From the NCBI GenBank assembly GCA_016110215.1, contig JADWQD010000012.1, positions 992,001 through 1,056,000 of the forward strand: DNA of 64,000 bases, written 5' to 3'. The stretch is from Capronia americana (taxonomy: Eukaryota; Ascomycota; Eurotiomycetes; Chaetothyriales; Herpotrichiellaceae). Made by a program: the position numbers and the translations under genes. The notes below the pieces were generated by a model. It was not told the DNA's origin. It saw only the letters and a program-made list of their open reading frames with translations, and searched no databases. Positions 39,181 through 49,598 of the stretch are shown piece by piece (position 1 is the first letter of the stretch; each line of letters opens with the position of its first letter).

Positions 39181-41721
39181 TCACACAATGAGCATCTCAT
39201 CCACTTCCCAACCCTCATGGTTTTCACTCTCTTGCCAGGAATAGACCCCTTTCCATTCCCACGATGACCCTTTATCAATGCTAGCACAAATGGCCGCGAC
39301 TAATCCAAAGTCTTCTCCTCGCTGGCTGCTGCCAACGTATGGAGAAATGCCGTCTTCATCTAGTGCGCGGACGAGCCTCACCTCTGACCCATTGCTCCGT
39401 AGCGCCTCCATAGTATACCAGGCCAGCGCTTCGTCCGGATAAGCATAGACTGGCTCGGACTCCTCGTAGCTCACCTCTTCGTTCCCATAGTGCGTCACGT
39501 GGCAGCACATTTCTCGGGCGTCCTCCAAGAACGAGCTATCAACTTTGATGACACGCCATCGGCCCAATAGCCCACAATGTGTGATTTGCATGAATAGGCT
39601 GCCACTCCCTTCATAGCATGGAAAGCGGACCGTATAGTCTTGTTCCCTGCCATCGGGTAGACTGACGACACGGTGGATAGGACGAATGTATGGGGAATCG
39701 GGTGCCCATCCCAAGCCGCTGACTCCGCTAACACGAAGCGCGCTAGACAGCAGAAACGCACTCCTAACTCGAACCTGCTGTCTCCAAAGGTCAGCAGCTT
39801 TGATTTGCACCGGCTTGTTGATGAGTAAGCTCCAGCAAATGATGACATCCTCAGGCCAGGAAGTGTGACGCTGGCTGAGAAGGTAACCTGCCTCTTCAAC
39901 GCTTTTGCTGGACGATGGATCTGAGTGCGGAATCAGATGCTGCGTGCTCCCCAGCAAGGCTGCAATGTCAATAGCTCCCTTTTCGTGTAGAGTCAACAGA
40001 GCTTGTCGGAGGTTGAAGACGTGATCCTTTCGGCAGAGCAGAAAAATGGCACGGCTGGCACGGATCCCTTCCAACAATGTCCAGCCACGGACAGTCCAGT
40101 CACTCACCAGCAAAGTTGATATCAGCGTCTCGATTTGTTCGATGGTTGGTGCTGCGAGATCCACGTCAACGGATTGGACGTCCATGTCGATCACGACTGT
40201 GGCCTTTGCGATTGCAAAAATGCGGCCTATGCTATTAATTGCTTGTCTTCGAAGACTGGTTTCACTCGGTATAGCTGCAGCATCAATCCAGTAGGTGTCA
40301 CATCCGAATTCATTAGCCAGGCGGCAATATCGCCGATGAAGACAGGCATTGATTCCAGACTCTGGCCGACCGCCTTGACCGTGACTCCAAACGTGTGAGA
40401 TGGCAAGCGTCTTGGACGAGACTGGTGAATACTCGAGACATAGAGAGTCCTTAGCGGCCACGATTGCAGCCGGTTTCAGGCAACCATGGTAGGATAACGC
40501 GTTCCAGACAATCTTTTCGCAGTTATTATTGCAGGAGGATACGTGGGTCGATTGCGCTGCGGTCTCTGCGGCGGTGAACCGCTGACATGTCTCGGGAAAG
40601 CCGCCTTTACAGGCATCCTCTGAGCCCGTTATGCACCTTGCGGACCGATCGTTGAAATGGGCATCAAACCTGGATATCATGCGGCGGAAGTCCAGTCCAA
40701 CGGATGTTCGACTGGTCTTCAACAGCTCGAAAGCCCAGTTGCACATATACTGGGTGCAATTCTCCCGCGAATCTCCCCTAGAAAGGGAGTTTAGCTCGAA
40801 GACACCACGCACAGCCAATAGAGAGTTCCAGGCAGATGAGTACCCATGAGCAAGCTGGACCCCGACCACGTAGTAGAAGTGAAGCATCACTGAACGCTGC
40901 CAGGCCGACCAGAGGAAGACCTTGATGATTGCCATTGCCAGTACGTGATCTTCATGCTCCTGGGAAAATAATGCTTTTTTCAAGGCTCGACCTTGGTCCG
41001 ACGAATCTTCAAAGGGAGCTTCAATGTTCATGGACACAGCATCACTCATGGTCTCATATTCATCGAACAACTCCGACAGTAGATTGACATAATTCATGGA
41101 CCTTTGTGCAAAACCGAGATCCGGATTGGTGCCTTGTCCTGCGAAAACAATTGCTAGAGTTAAGGAATTCGTGTCGATATATTTGGTGACATAGAGGTTG
41201 TCCCACGCAAGATCGTGCATTCGGTTCACTAGGTTGAGCATCGCAATAGCATCATCCGTCGATTGTTCTTGCAGTTGCGAACGTGCCTCGGGCAGGATGT
41301 ATTTTGCTGCCCAGCTGCCACTTTTGATGCCATCCCACAGCGTTGACCCTTTCTTCCGCGTCAACCCGTTGTTGAGAGGCAAGTAGAAGCTACGCTGAGG
41401 AACTTCTGGCAGTCGGGACAGTAGACCTTGTACCTTGGAACACAAGTCCTGAATGGCAGCTTCGCACGTATTCGGCGTCCTGTCCCTAGTGTCATGAAGA
41501 TGTGGGAGGAGACGCGAAAGATGGTGATCGAGCTTGTCAAAATGTCTTGTTTGGTCATGCACGTCGTTCAAGAGCGGAGTGCAAGACAGCCTCAATTCAT
41601 ACCCTCGGTCACCCGTGTCTTCAATTTGTGCTAAGGGGCATGACAGGAGATCCACTGTGCTGCAACCGCAGACACTCCCAACAAGCTTCTCCAGAGAACA
41701 GGGAAGTCTGGGGGTCTGCAT
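39181..41721 (-). CDS. Heterokaryon-incompatibility (HET) domain protein
   Basis: Single exon, 846 residues. The N-terminal 400 residues are helical and Cys-containing, ending in CNNNCEKI and WNALSYHGCLKPAA. The HET domain spans about 438-520: TLAISHVWSHGQGGRPESGI (motif 1, the AISHVWSHG core), CDTYWIDAAAIPSE (motif 2) and RRQAINSIGRIFAIAKATVV with VIDMD (motif 3). The C-terminal 300 residues resemble the tail of this large fungal HET subfamily (VRGWTLLEGIRA; SWPEDVIICWSLL). HET domains are TIR-related and can trigger cell death after non-self recognition; the role is by family. The gene is divergent from ORC3 with only 249 bp between start codons. Confidence 0.92.
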   Translation of the reverse strand: MQTPRLPCSLEKLVGSVCGCSTVDLLSCPLAQIEDTGDRGYELRLSCTPLLNDVHDQTRHFDKLDHHLSRLLPHLHDTRDRTPNTCEAAIQDLCSKVQGLLSRLPEVPQRSFYLPLNNGLTRKKGSTLWDGIKSGSWAAKYILPEARSQLQEQSTDDAIAMLNLVNRMHDLAWDNLYVTKYIDTNSLTLAIVFAGQGTNPDLGFAQRSMNYVNLLSELFDEYETMSDAVSMNIEAPFEDSSDQGRALKKALFSQEHEDHVLAMAIIKVFLWSAWQRSVMLHFYYVVGVQLAHGYSSAWNSLLAVRGVFELNSLSRGDSRENCTQYMCNWAFELLKTSRTSVGLDFRRMISRFDAHFNDRSARCITGSEDACKGGFPETCQRFTAAETAAQSTHVSSCNNNCEKIVWNALSYHGCLKPAAIVAAKDSLCLEYSPVSSKTLAISHVWSHGQGGRPESGINACLHRRYCRLANEFGCDTYWIDAAAIPSETSLRRQAINSIGRIFAIAKATVVIDMDVQSVDVDLAAPTIEQIETLISTLLVSDWTVRGWTLLEGIRASRAIFLLCRKDHVFNLRQALLTLHEKGAIDIAALLGSTQHLIPHSDPSSSKSVEEAGYLLSQRHTSWPEDVIICWSLLINKPVQIKAADLWRQQVRVRSAFLLSSALRVSGVSGLGWAPDSPYIRPIHRVVSLPDGREQDYTVRFPCYEGSGSLFMQITHCGLLGRWRVIKVDSSFLEDAREMCCHVTHYGNEEVSYEESEPVYAYPDEALAWYTMEALRSNGSEVRLVRALDEDGISPYVGSSQRGEDFGLVAAICASIDKGSSWEWKGVYSWQESENHEGWEVDEMLIV

Positions 41722-41970
41722 GTCTCTTCGCAGACGTGACCGAACACGGCAGCAGGTCGAGAGTTCTCAGGCTCCTCAGGCTTCCTTCAGCTCCGACGTG
41801 ATGCTGAATAATGCCCCACCGTAGTCAACGGTCCAAATTCACAGGCATCGTGTACGGTACGGCAGATCCCCGCCCGCGCTCGTAATTCGACGCGTTCCTC
41901 ACAAACGCGACGAGGACTGCGGCGAAAGTGGCAGAAGTGGCAGGACACCGCAGCCCAGCGAGTCGCTCAG
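41722..41970. promoter_or_regulatory. Compact divergent promoter, HET gene / ORC3
   Basis: Only 249 bp separate the two divergent start codons, so promoters and leaders must overlap or lie close. An inverted GCG/CGC-rich stretch at about 41870-41940 is present. No named site was identified. Confidence 0.45.
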
Positions 41971-44075
41971 ATGGATGACAACGCTCACACGGTAAGTTTT
42001 CGAGTCCCTACTCTGTGACCTCGACTGAGAGATCTCAGGCCTGCTATACCTTTAAACCTGCAGCCCAAGATGACGAAGACATCAATCCCCGACCGCAGAA
42101 AAGGCGCAGGCTGATCAAGGCAGCGCCTAAGAACGTCGAAGGGGATGCTGCTTGGCCACGCCTGCTCGGAGGACAGGAGTCGCAAGAGTCTATCCAGCTG
42201 CGCAAGTCACTTCTTGAGTCAACATGGGCGAAACAACAAGCCAAGCTCGACAAGATTGGGCACACGGTCGAGGAACAACTTGTCGATAATGTACTAAATC
42301 ATGGACGTCGTGGAGGACCAGCGTCTCTATCAGGACAGGAAAGTCTGCCTACTCATTTACTGGTATCTTCGGCAACAACACAATATGAGTTTCAACTGGT
42401 CTTGGAAAGAAAGATGCAGGACAACACGTCCAGGCAGAAAGATATCTTGGTGTCACTGCAACCCACGCAATGCTCGAACCTGCAGACTGCCCTAAAGACT
42501 ATCATCAAGGCATCCATAGCCGGACACCAAGGCGAGAAGGTCTACGCAGACTTCCTGGCAGAAAACAAGGCATTGATCCCGATGAACTTCGATCTCGAAC
42601 TCCTTCATCGTTATGTCCGGCAAGACAACGTTGACCGAGTCCTGATTTCTGTCATGGACGTGGAGATGTTTGACACAAGCGTCCTATCCGATCTTATCTC
42701 GACCTTGCACTCGTGGTCGGACAGGATCCCTTTTGTGCTTTTGATAGGCATTTCTACCACGACCGGGCTCTTTGAATCTCGTTTCTCGCGAGCAACGATC
42801 AGCTTGCTCGATGCTCACTTCATCGAGACCAAGGCATCGGGCGGGGCCGACGACACCTTCAACATGTACGAGACGCTCCAACATGACAGCGAGACCCAAA
42901 CATTCCTCGGCCCGTCCATCGTCAATGTCCTAGCTGAACTAGCAGAATCCCAGAGTACTACCCTTAGTACTCTTGCCCGCGCCTTGAAGTATACCTACAT
43001 GTCGCACTTCTTCGCCAACCCTCTGGCCACCCTCGGCGCGCAACTAGACGCCGACGCCACATGGGACCCGGCACTGTGCAAAGCGATCCGCAACCTTCCA
43101 AGCTTCCAAAATTGGTGTGAAAGCCTTGCGAGGAGCGACAAAGCTCACAGGCAAAGGGCCTGTCAAGTACTCGCGTCCGACGAGGCCCTCCAGACCGAGG
43201 CAAAGGAGGCGATTCGAGCCGGCCGAGAATACATGCACTCGTGTCTCCGCGCAACCCAAACGCTGAGACACATATATCACACCAAGCTCCTTCTAAACAA
43301 GAACACGGCATGGGAGACTGAAGCCGACCTCATAGCGTCGCTTCCAGATCTAACCAAGTCCGAGACCTTCAAAGCCATCGAAGAGACGATGAGAAACCAG
43401 TCCATGACATTACTGAGCGGGTTCCTCGACGGTAAGGCAACCGAACTGGACGACCCCCGGAATTATTATGTGGAAACAGGAGACCCCAGCGGCCAAGGTG
43501 GCGCGGCATTCCTGCGCGCCTACGTGCGTGACCGAACGACCATCCCCTCCTCCTCCTCATCATCGCTCCAACAGGGCGTCAGCCCCTTTCGCCAATTCCT
43601 CGCCGAAGCATTCACCATAACCCACAAATCGCCACTCTCACTGATCGTCCACCCCCGTCCCCGGCACGGGATCGAGCGCGCGTTGACCCGCCCAGCCGAC
43701 TACTTGGGGTGCGCGTGCTGCGCCGGCGACGACCCGGTAGCAGACAGAGCGACGACGCTCCCGCCAACGAGTCTCCTGCTACACATGCTGAACGAGGCGG
43801 GCGCGGTGATCAACGTCCGGGATCTATGGGACGCCTTCCGCGACACGCTCTCACCGCCGCGCCATCCAGGGGAAGGAAATAGTGACGAGGATGAAGAAGA
43901 TGGGGATGGAGAGGGAGAGGGTGCTGGAGCCAGAGCTGGAGCTGGAGGCGAGAGACAAGTGCTCGCCCTATTTTACCGCGCCTTGGCCGAACTGCGCTAT
44001 CTCGGCATGATCAAGCAGAGCAAACGCAAGCCTGGGGTCGAGTGTATCCAGAAGACGGCGTGGATGGGCCTCTAA
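41971..44075 (+). CDS. ORC3: Origin recognition complex subunit 3
   Basis: Two exons (41971-41991, 42039-44075) joined across a 47-bp phase-0 intron give 685 residues. Exon 1 encodes only MDDNAHT, then ACYTFKPAAQDDEDINPRPQ and KRRR. The ORC3 N-terminal AAA+-like domain is recognisable: SSATTQYEFQLVLERKMQD, NVDRVLISVMDVEMFDTSVL, then RIPFVLLIGISTTTGLFESR and FSRATISLLDAHFIE. Walker motifs are absent, as expected for ORC3. The middle is helical (ALKYTYMSHFFANPLATLG). A low-complexity acidic insert near residue 625 precedes the C-terminal winged helix (LALFYRALAELRYLGMIKQS). ORC marks replication origins and loads MCM. Confidence 0.93.
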
Positions 44076-44676
44076 GTAGCTCATGATGGGCATGTCGTGT
44101 GTGGCTCACGAGGTATAAATGTCCACTGAGTAAGGTGGAAGTCGGGACCAACCCGCGGACCAAGGAGTAATCAGACGGATAATGCAACGCACAGTAGTCC
44201 CGATGATCATCTGAACAAAGTCTATTGAAAGCAGATCTCGTCCACATAGGTGCACTGGGGTATCAACCAAAAGAAAGGACCGTCACATATCTCAGACCCA
44301 TGGCCCATTACCCAACTGGGATGGCGCTGACCTTGAGCATGACCCTGACACCGACGCGACACTAATAACGACAGAGCTGCGGATCGAATGTCATCCAAAT
44401 CGTCAACGGGCTGGAGGGCGTCGATGAATCCCACTCAGCCCAGAATCCGGAGATTATGTAGGATCCCATTTGACGCCGTGATTGCCCTCCACCTCTTTCA
44501 TCAAACAAGCGTAACACGTTCCATCGTATGACAAGACGACATTCCACATATTCGCCATTAACAACCCGAAGCTTCCAAACACACAGGGCACATTCGTGAG
44601 GGCAAATTCTCAAATCAACCGCTCAGAACGCCAGGACAACAGTGACAAAAAATGTATCGTGATATATGGGAGCCGA
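44076..44676. other. Convergent intergenic region
   Basis: Between ORC3 (plus) and the first C2H2 gene (minus). No gene or repeat was recognised. Confidence 0.5.
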
Positions 44677-47600
44677 TCATCCCTCAGTGAAGCTCTGCTC
44701 TTCCCAGGTGCAGGCTCGGCAGAAGCGATGGTGGCAAGGAAACATGCACATAGGCGAGATGCTGGGATTCGTCGTCAGTTCGCCGCAATGACAGCAGAAA
44801 ACAGATTCTGTGCGGCGTTGTAGGACGGCGTGTCGCGGTTGAGGTCCAGCGCCCTCGGTAGGGGGTTGAGGTTGCCGTGGCGGCGGCCCGGTATGAGCCT
44901 GAACCGCCATCACTGAGTGCAGGTCTTGCATGTTCGATGGAGGGCTCCGGAGTCCTTCGGAACTCGAGGACTGTTGAGAGACCGCCCGTTGCATGGGACA
45001 GGAGCCATTTTGCGTCGACGTCGGCGTTGGCGTGCTCACAGACGTATCGTGCGAAACGCCGACACCGTCCTCCTCACCCTCGGTGGCAGCCTTACTTTGC
45101 CGTTCTTGTTCTTGCTGCTTAGTCTTCCCCTTGCTGCCCAACTCGACCCAGTCCTTGCTGGACTTCTTGTCCTTGGTGAAATGATCTGCAATGTGATCAA
45201 ACCTAAAGTTGATGGCTTCAACATCCGTCTTCAGGTGCGTGATGATCTCACGACAGAATCCGCACCAGAATCGTCCCTGATAGTTCCGCGCGATGCGATG
45301 GTGTCTCGCACTCTCTTCAGGACGTTGAGTTGAGTGGATTTTGCTCATGTGCTTAATGTAGTAGCTTTGGTCATGGAAGAAGATTTCAAAGCACAGGTGG
45401 CACCGCCAGCACTCCTGCTGCTCGTGTTGCGTTTGTTCATGCCTCTTCCAGTCATTCTTACTGCCAAAGGTCTTTTGGCACCCGTCGAATACACATCCAT
45501 AGGGCTTCGAATGACGTTGCATGTGCTTGTTCAGATCGCTTTGCCTCTTCTTAGGCTTGTTGCAGAGGGGACAAACGAAGTAACTCTCCTTCAGTGCCGG
45601 GCAATATTTCTCCTTGACGTCGGCGGGTCCAGGCACCGGGCCCACAGACGAAGCATCGCAACTGGTCAAGGTGTCGCTACTCCCCAACGATAGCCGAAAA
45701 CTCTTGTACAGTTCTTCTTCAGACAGCGGTTGACTGCCTGCCTTGGAGTTGTGCTCGACTAAAAAAGAATTGATGTCATCCTCGAGGCGTTTGTGGAGCT
45801 TCGCCTTTGGGGAGTCCTCAGAGACTCGGATGATGTTGGCTTGACGGGGCGAGAGGGTCGGCACGTTATCAGCAGCGGGATTGCTTCCAACAGATGCCAG
45901 ATAGGCGTCTTGGCTGGCCCTGCCAAAATCCATTGGGACATGCTGCACTTGCTGAGGAGAACCAAATTCAGCAATTCGATTCACTTTGATGTCGGGACCA
46001 GCGATTGTGCGTGCCTTCTTCACTCGGCGAGGTTGGTCGTTCTCAAACCCCCCTAAGACGGGATAACCTTCTCGGGTTGTGAAGGATGAAGGGTCTAGAG
46101 ACGGGGCAGAAGTGAAGTGGCAGTTGACTATCGGGTTTGTGAAACCGTTCGAGACCTGCGATGCATCCTGATATTCAGAGTAGTCGGCATGCGACCTCGT
46201 CCTCTGTGTGTGGATTTGAGGGGCAAGGCTGGTGTTGAGACCAGGAACTGCTAGGTGGCGCTGCAAGTTACCAGTGCCGAATTGGCCGGAAAGATTTCGA
46301 CGTTGGGACTGCTGGGTTGGCCTCAGGCGAGGATCCAAAACTGAAGCAGGGCTGGCTGGCTGGGCTGGAGTGCCATGACTGACAGAGCGCAGCATATTGC
46401 TACCTCCAGATGACAGTGACACGTAGGATGGATTGGTGTCCGAGTAGGTGCTCTGATATGCCTCGAACTGCTCTGAGACAGTCATGCCTGAGGTTGAAGC
46501 GAATGGATTGTGTGGCTTGGCGACGGATACTGCATCAGCGTCCGCGTGCCGCTGGGCTTCTCGCCGCTCCCACCATTCGATGGACCTTTGACACAGTTTA
46601 GTAGGCAGAAGCAAGCTGTCGGAAAGGAAAACTCACTCTCGAAGCAGGTCGGCCAACAGTGCCTCCCCGTGCTTTTTTTTGAGATGTTGTTTGAAGTTAT
46701 CTAGGCGAGGCCACTCTTTGTCCCCGTTGTTGCACCCCTCACCAAAGCATTTGTATGATTTACTGGGCCGGTTGCTGATCTTGTGAACGGAATTCATGTG
46801 TCTGTCCCGGTCATTGACCGTGGCGAAACCCTTCACGCTCTGCGGACAGGATAGGATTGTGCACTTGTACTCGCGTTTGTGGCGAGCTGAATGTTTTCTG
46901 TCCCATTGTTAGTCTGGTGCATATCCTTTAGATTGGGCAACAACACTCACTTCAAGTCTGACCGTGTCTTTGCTGTGTGGTCGCAGTTGGGGCAGTCAAA
47001 CTCTGTCTGTCGTCTTGTTGGCTGACGAGTTGGAGACTGTCCGGACTGTGAAGGTTGGAGATTGTCGTTGAATGGAGTCAGCGTGGCTGTGGATGAGTGA
47101 GAAGAAGTAGGGCCAGGGAGAGGAGCAGAAAAGGGCGTGGGCGTAGGCGTGGTGTTCATGTTCCGTCGTACCACAATATCAGAGCGGTGTTCACTTATAG
47201 ACCCAGCTTCACTGGCGTGCTGAGATTTCCTGGATCCAGTAGCGTAAGCCGAGTCTGTAAAGGTCATATGTCCACTGAGAGAGGAAGGTCGAAGGGCATG
47301 CGCTGGAGTCCTTAGATGTCCTGAAGGCAGCCCAAGCTGACTCGGGTTCATAGTATTAGGCAATACGGTATTAGGTCCTACGGTGGCGTCCACATGTGTC
47401 CAGGGGTCCGGGCCGGTTCGGTGACTGGGTACACCGTCGATCTCGACAGCGGACGAGTTCAGATAGCGAGGATTGACAACAGAAGCGGAAGAAGCGAGAG
47501 TATATTGGGGTTCGCCCTGTGGGAGATCAAAGTGATAGTTCTCGAAGGCAGCAAGCTCCAGGAAATGATCGTTAGAAGAAGAGACAGAATTCCTGGGACT

Positions 47601-47789
47601 CTGATCAAGCGTGGGAGCCATGCCGGGGAAATGGGCCTGAATGCCTCTCAAGTCTGGGTCTGATGACAAGGCTGAATGGAGATCAGATGCAGATGCACTG
47701 CCATCCTCTTCAAGAGGGATAGAGGCCTGTTGAATGGCGTTAGCGACGACACGGTCGAGACGAGGGAGTGGCAGTGTTTGAATATACAT
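44677..47789 (-). CDS. Multi-C2H2 zinc-finger protein with Cys-rich tail
   Basis: Three exons (47789-46951, 46897-46637, 46585-44677) give 1002 residues. The N-terminal 260 residues are disordered (Ser/Thr/Pro-rich). Fingers: CPNCDHTAKTRSDLKKHSARH, which spans the first intron, then YKCTILSCPQS with RDRHMNSVH, and YKCFGEGC with FKQHLKKKH. A long linker is followed by FVCPLCNKPKKRQSDLNKHM with QRH, GCVFDGCQKTFGSKNDWKRH with EQTQH, and WRCHLCFEIFFHDQSYYIKH. The last 35 residues form a Cys/His-rich motif (FCCHCGELT, PCHHRFCRACTW) seen at the ends of some fungal proteins. It is probably a nuclear DNA-binding regulator, but targets are unknown. The second intron uses an AAAG acceptor behind a CTAAAC branch site, because the nearer CAG would leave a 21-bp intron. 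Confidence 0.82.
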
Positions 47790-49598
47790 TTGCGTCTGTC
47801 ACCCCCGCGCGGTGAGAGACCGAGTGTCGAGATCGATCATTCGCCATGATGACCAGCTCCGCTCAGGAAGGTATTATACTGCAACGGCATTAGCAAAGAG
47901 GACCATGGTGGGAGAGAAGACTATGGCCAAAGGTATAGAGTGAGGCAGATGCGTTCCATTTCGGACCTACCTTTGGGTCAGGATGCGATCCTGCTCCGGA
48001 GGGTATGGAGGACGTGTAGGAGCAGAGTGAATGGTGCTGCCAGGGTCAAAACGCCTCGACGAGGTTCGAGAACACTGCCTCGATCCTATCAGACTCGCAG
48101 GACGCCCATAGGCAATGGTAATGTTGAAAGCGTGCGCCGTGGCCAATCAGAATCGACCCGTGGCGTCCGAGGCACTGTACAGCCTTCTTGCGCCTGGCTA
48201 GCAAATGAGGCGGATGACATTCGCTAAGGCAAAGGGCCGTTGGACGATATATGATATATGATATGAAGGATACGATCGCGGGCAAGAATGTGATCGAGGG
48301 ACAGAAGAGAGCGGGAATAGAGAGTTTGGCGGACTCGAAAGACGAGGGGGGGCGGTGCAACGAGCAGTCGAGTTTAAGAGGCAGAATGACGGGCAGTCGC
48401 AACCACGGCACCGGGCTCCCGCTGTCTAGCGGAATGGCGGCAGTCGCGGAGGAGTCATTCTGTGCTAGAATACGACAAACATGGTAAAAGTGCAATGGTT
48501 GAAAATGAGGAAAGTGGCATTTTGGGAGGAGGGTGAGTGAAGAGTGAATCGAACGTCAAGCGAAACCGGTGACAAGGCAACCGCTTTCGAGAGTCTGCGC
48601 ACTCAATCAATACATGACTATGACGGATGGTGACGGCAAGCGCGGTCGATTTGGGCGGGCGCTTTGGCTTTGGCTTTGGTCATGCCAATTGGCCTTTGGG
48701 GACGCCCAACCGCCCCCAAGCCACACTTCGGGCACTTTTGGGGGGGGAGCTGCCCTGCAAAACTACCGCCCAGGACACCGGTCTGACAGGACTACTCGAA
48801 AACTGCCTCGAGGCGAGTGGTTCGCGCATCGTCCAACCACCAATAAGCAGTCGTGGCTTGGTGCAAGAATGCCTCGCCTTAGCCGTTGGGGGTTAGCCGC
48901 CGCCTTTCTGCCTGGGTTGGTACAGTATTCTGTACACAGGACACAATGCACAGTCTACAGTAGGAAATAAGCAGGTCGACCGCCCGCAGAGCTGTTCGGC
49001 GCATCATCAGATTTCTGCTGCCGTCGGCCTTTGATTGAGAAGCAACAGCTCAATCTTGCGTACCCAGCGACGGCGACGGCACTGACTGCAGTGGCATGAT
49101 GCTGCAGGGCCCTGCATGTCGTGGTGGCTGTGGCCGGAGAGCCGTGGTAACGAAGGCTGCAGTGAACTTTTGCTACTTTGCTACTTGTAACTTCGAATCT
49201 TTCGTCCAAACTTCACACTTTGGCCGCCTAAGACGTGAGCTAGCACCAATCCGGCCACTGCGTCCATCCTGCGAATCTGCAAACTGGTGGGAAACATCGC
49301 ACCTTGCAATGTTGCTTTCAAACGCCATCATCATCGCATTATCGTGTCCAGCTGGTCAGTTCCGATTTTGATCGGATAGACCCTGGAGGTAGGACTATTC
49401 ATCACATGGGTATCTGGAATACATCGTAGATGTCACGTGTCAAGATCATGAACATCCTCCTAAAACAATCCAATACTCCGCAAAATGCCCAACAGAGCCC
49501 GCCTGCTAGCGGTATCTCGTGTTGCCCTACATCTTGCTCCATTCTCGCCTCACTCCGAAATCCTTCCGAAAGTCAGTCAGTACCTGCAAGCAATCCCA
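47790..49598. promoter_or_regulatory. Long intergenic region between two C2H2 genes
   Basis: 1.8 kb that should hold the promoter of the first C2H2 gene and the 3' end of the second. Contains a short ATATATGATATATGATATGA tract at about 48247-48266 and a pair of TTTGGC repeats near 48660. The longest frame (48046-48495, minus) lacks protein-like features. Confidence 0.4.

Noticed and set aside
48046..48495. 149-residue minus-strand reading frame upstream of a C2H2 gene
   Set aside because: No protein-like pattern; probably leader or promoter sequence of the C2H2 gene.
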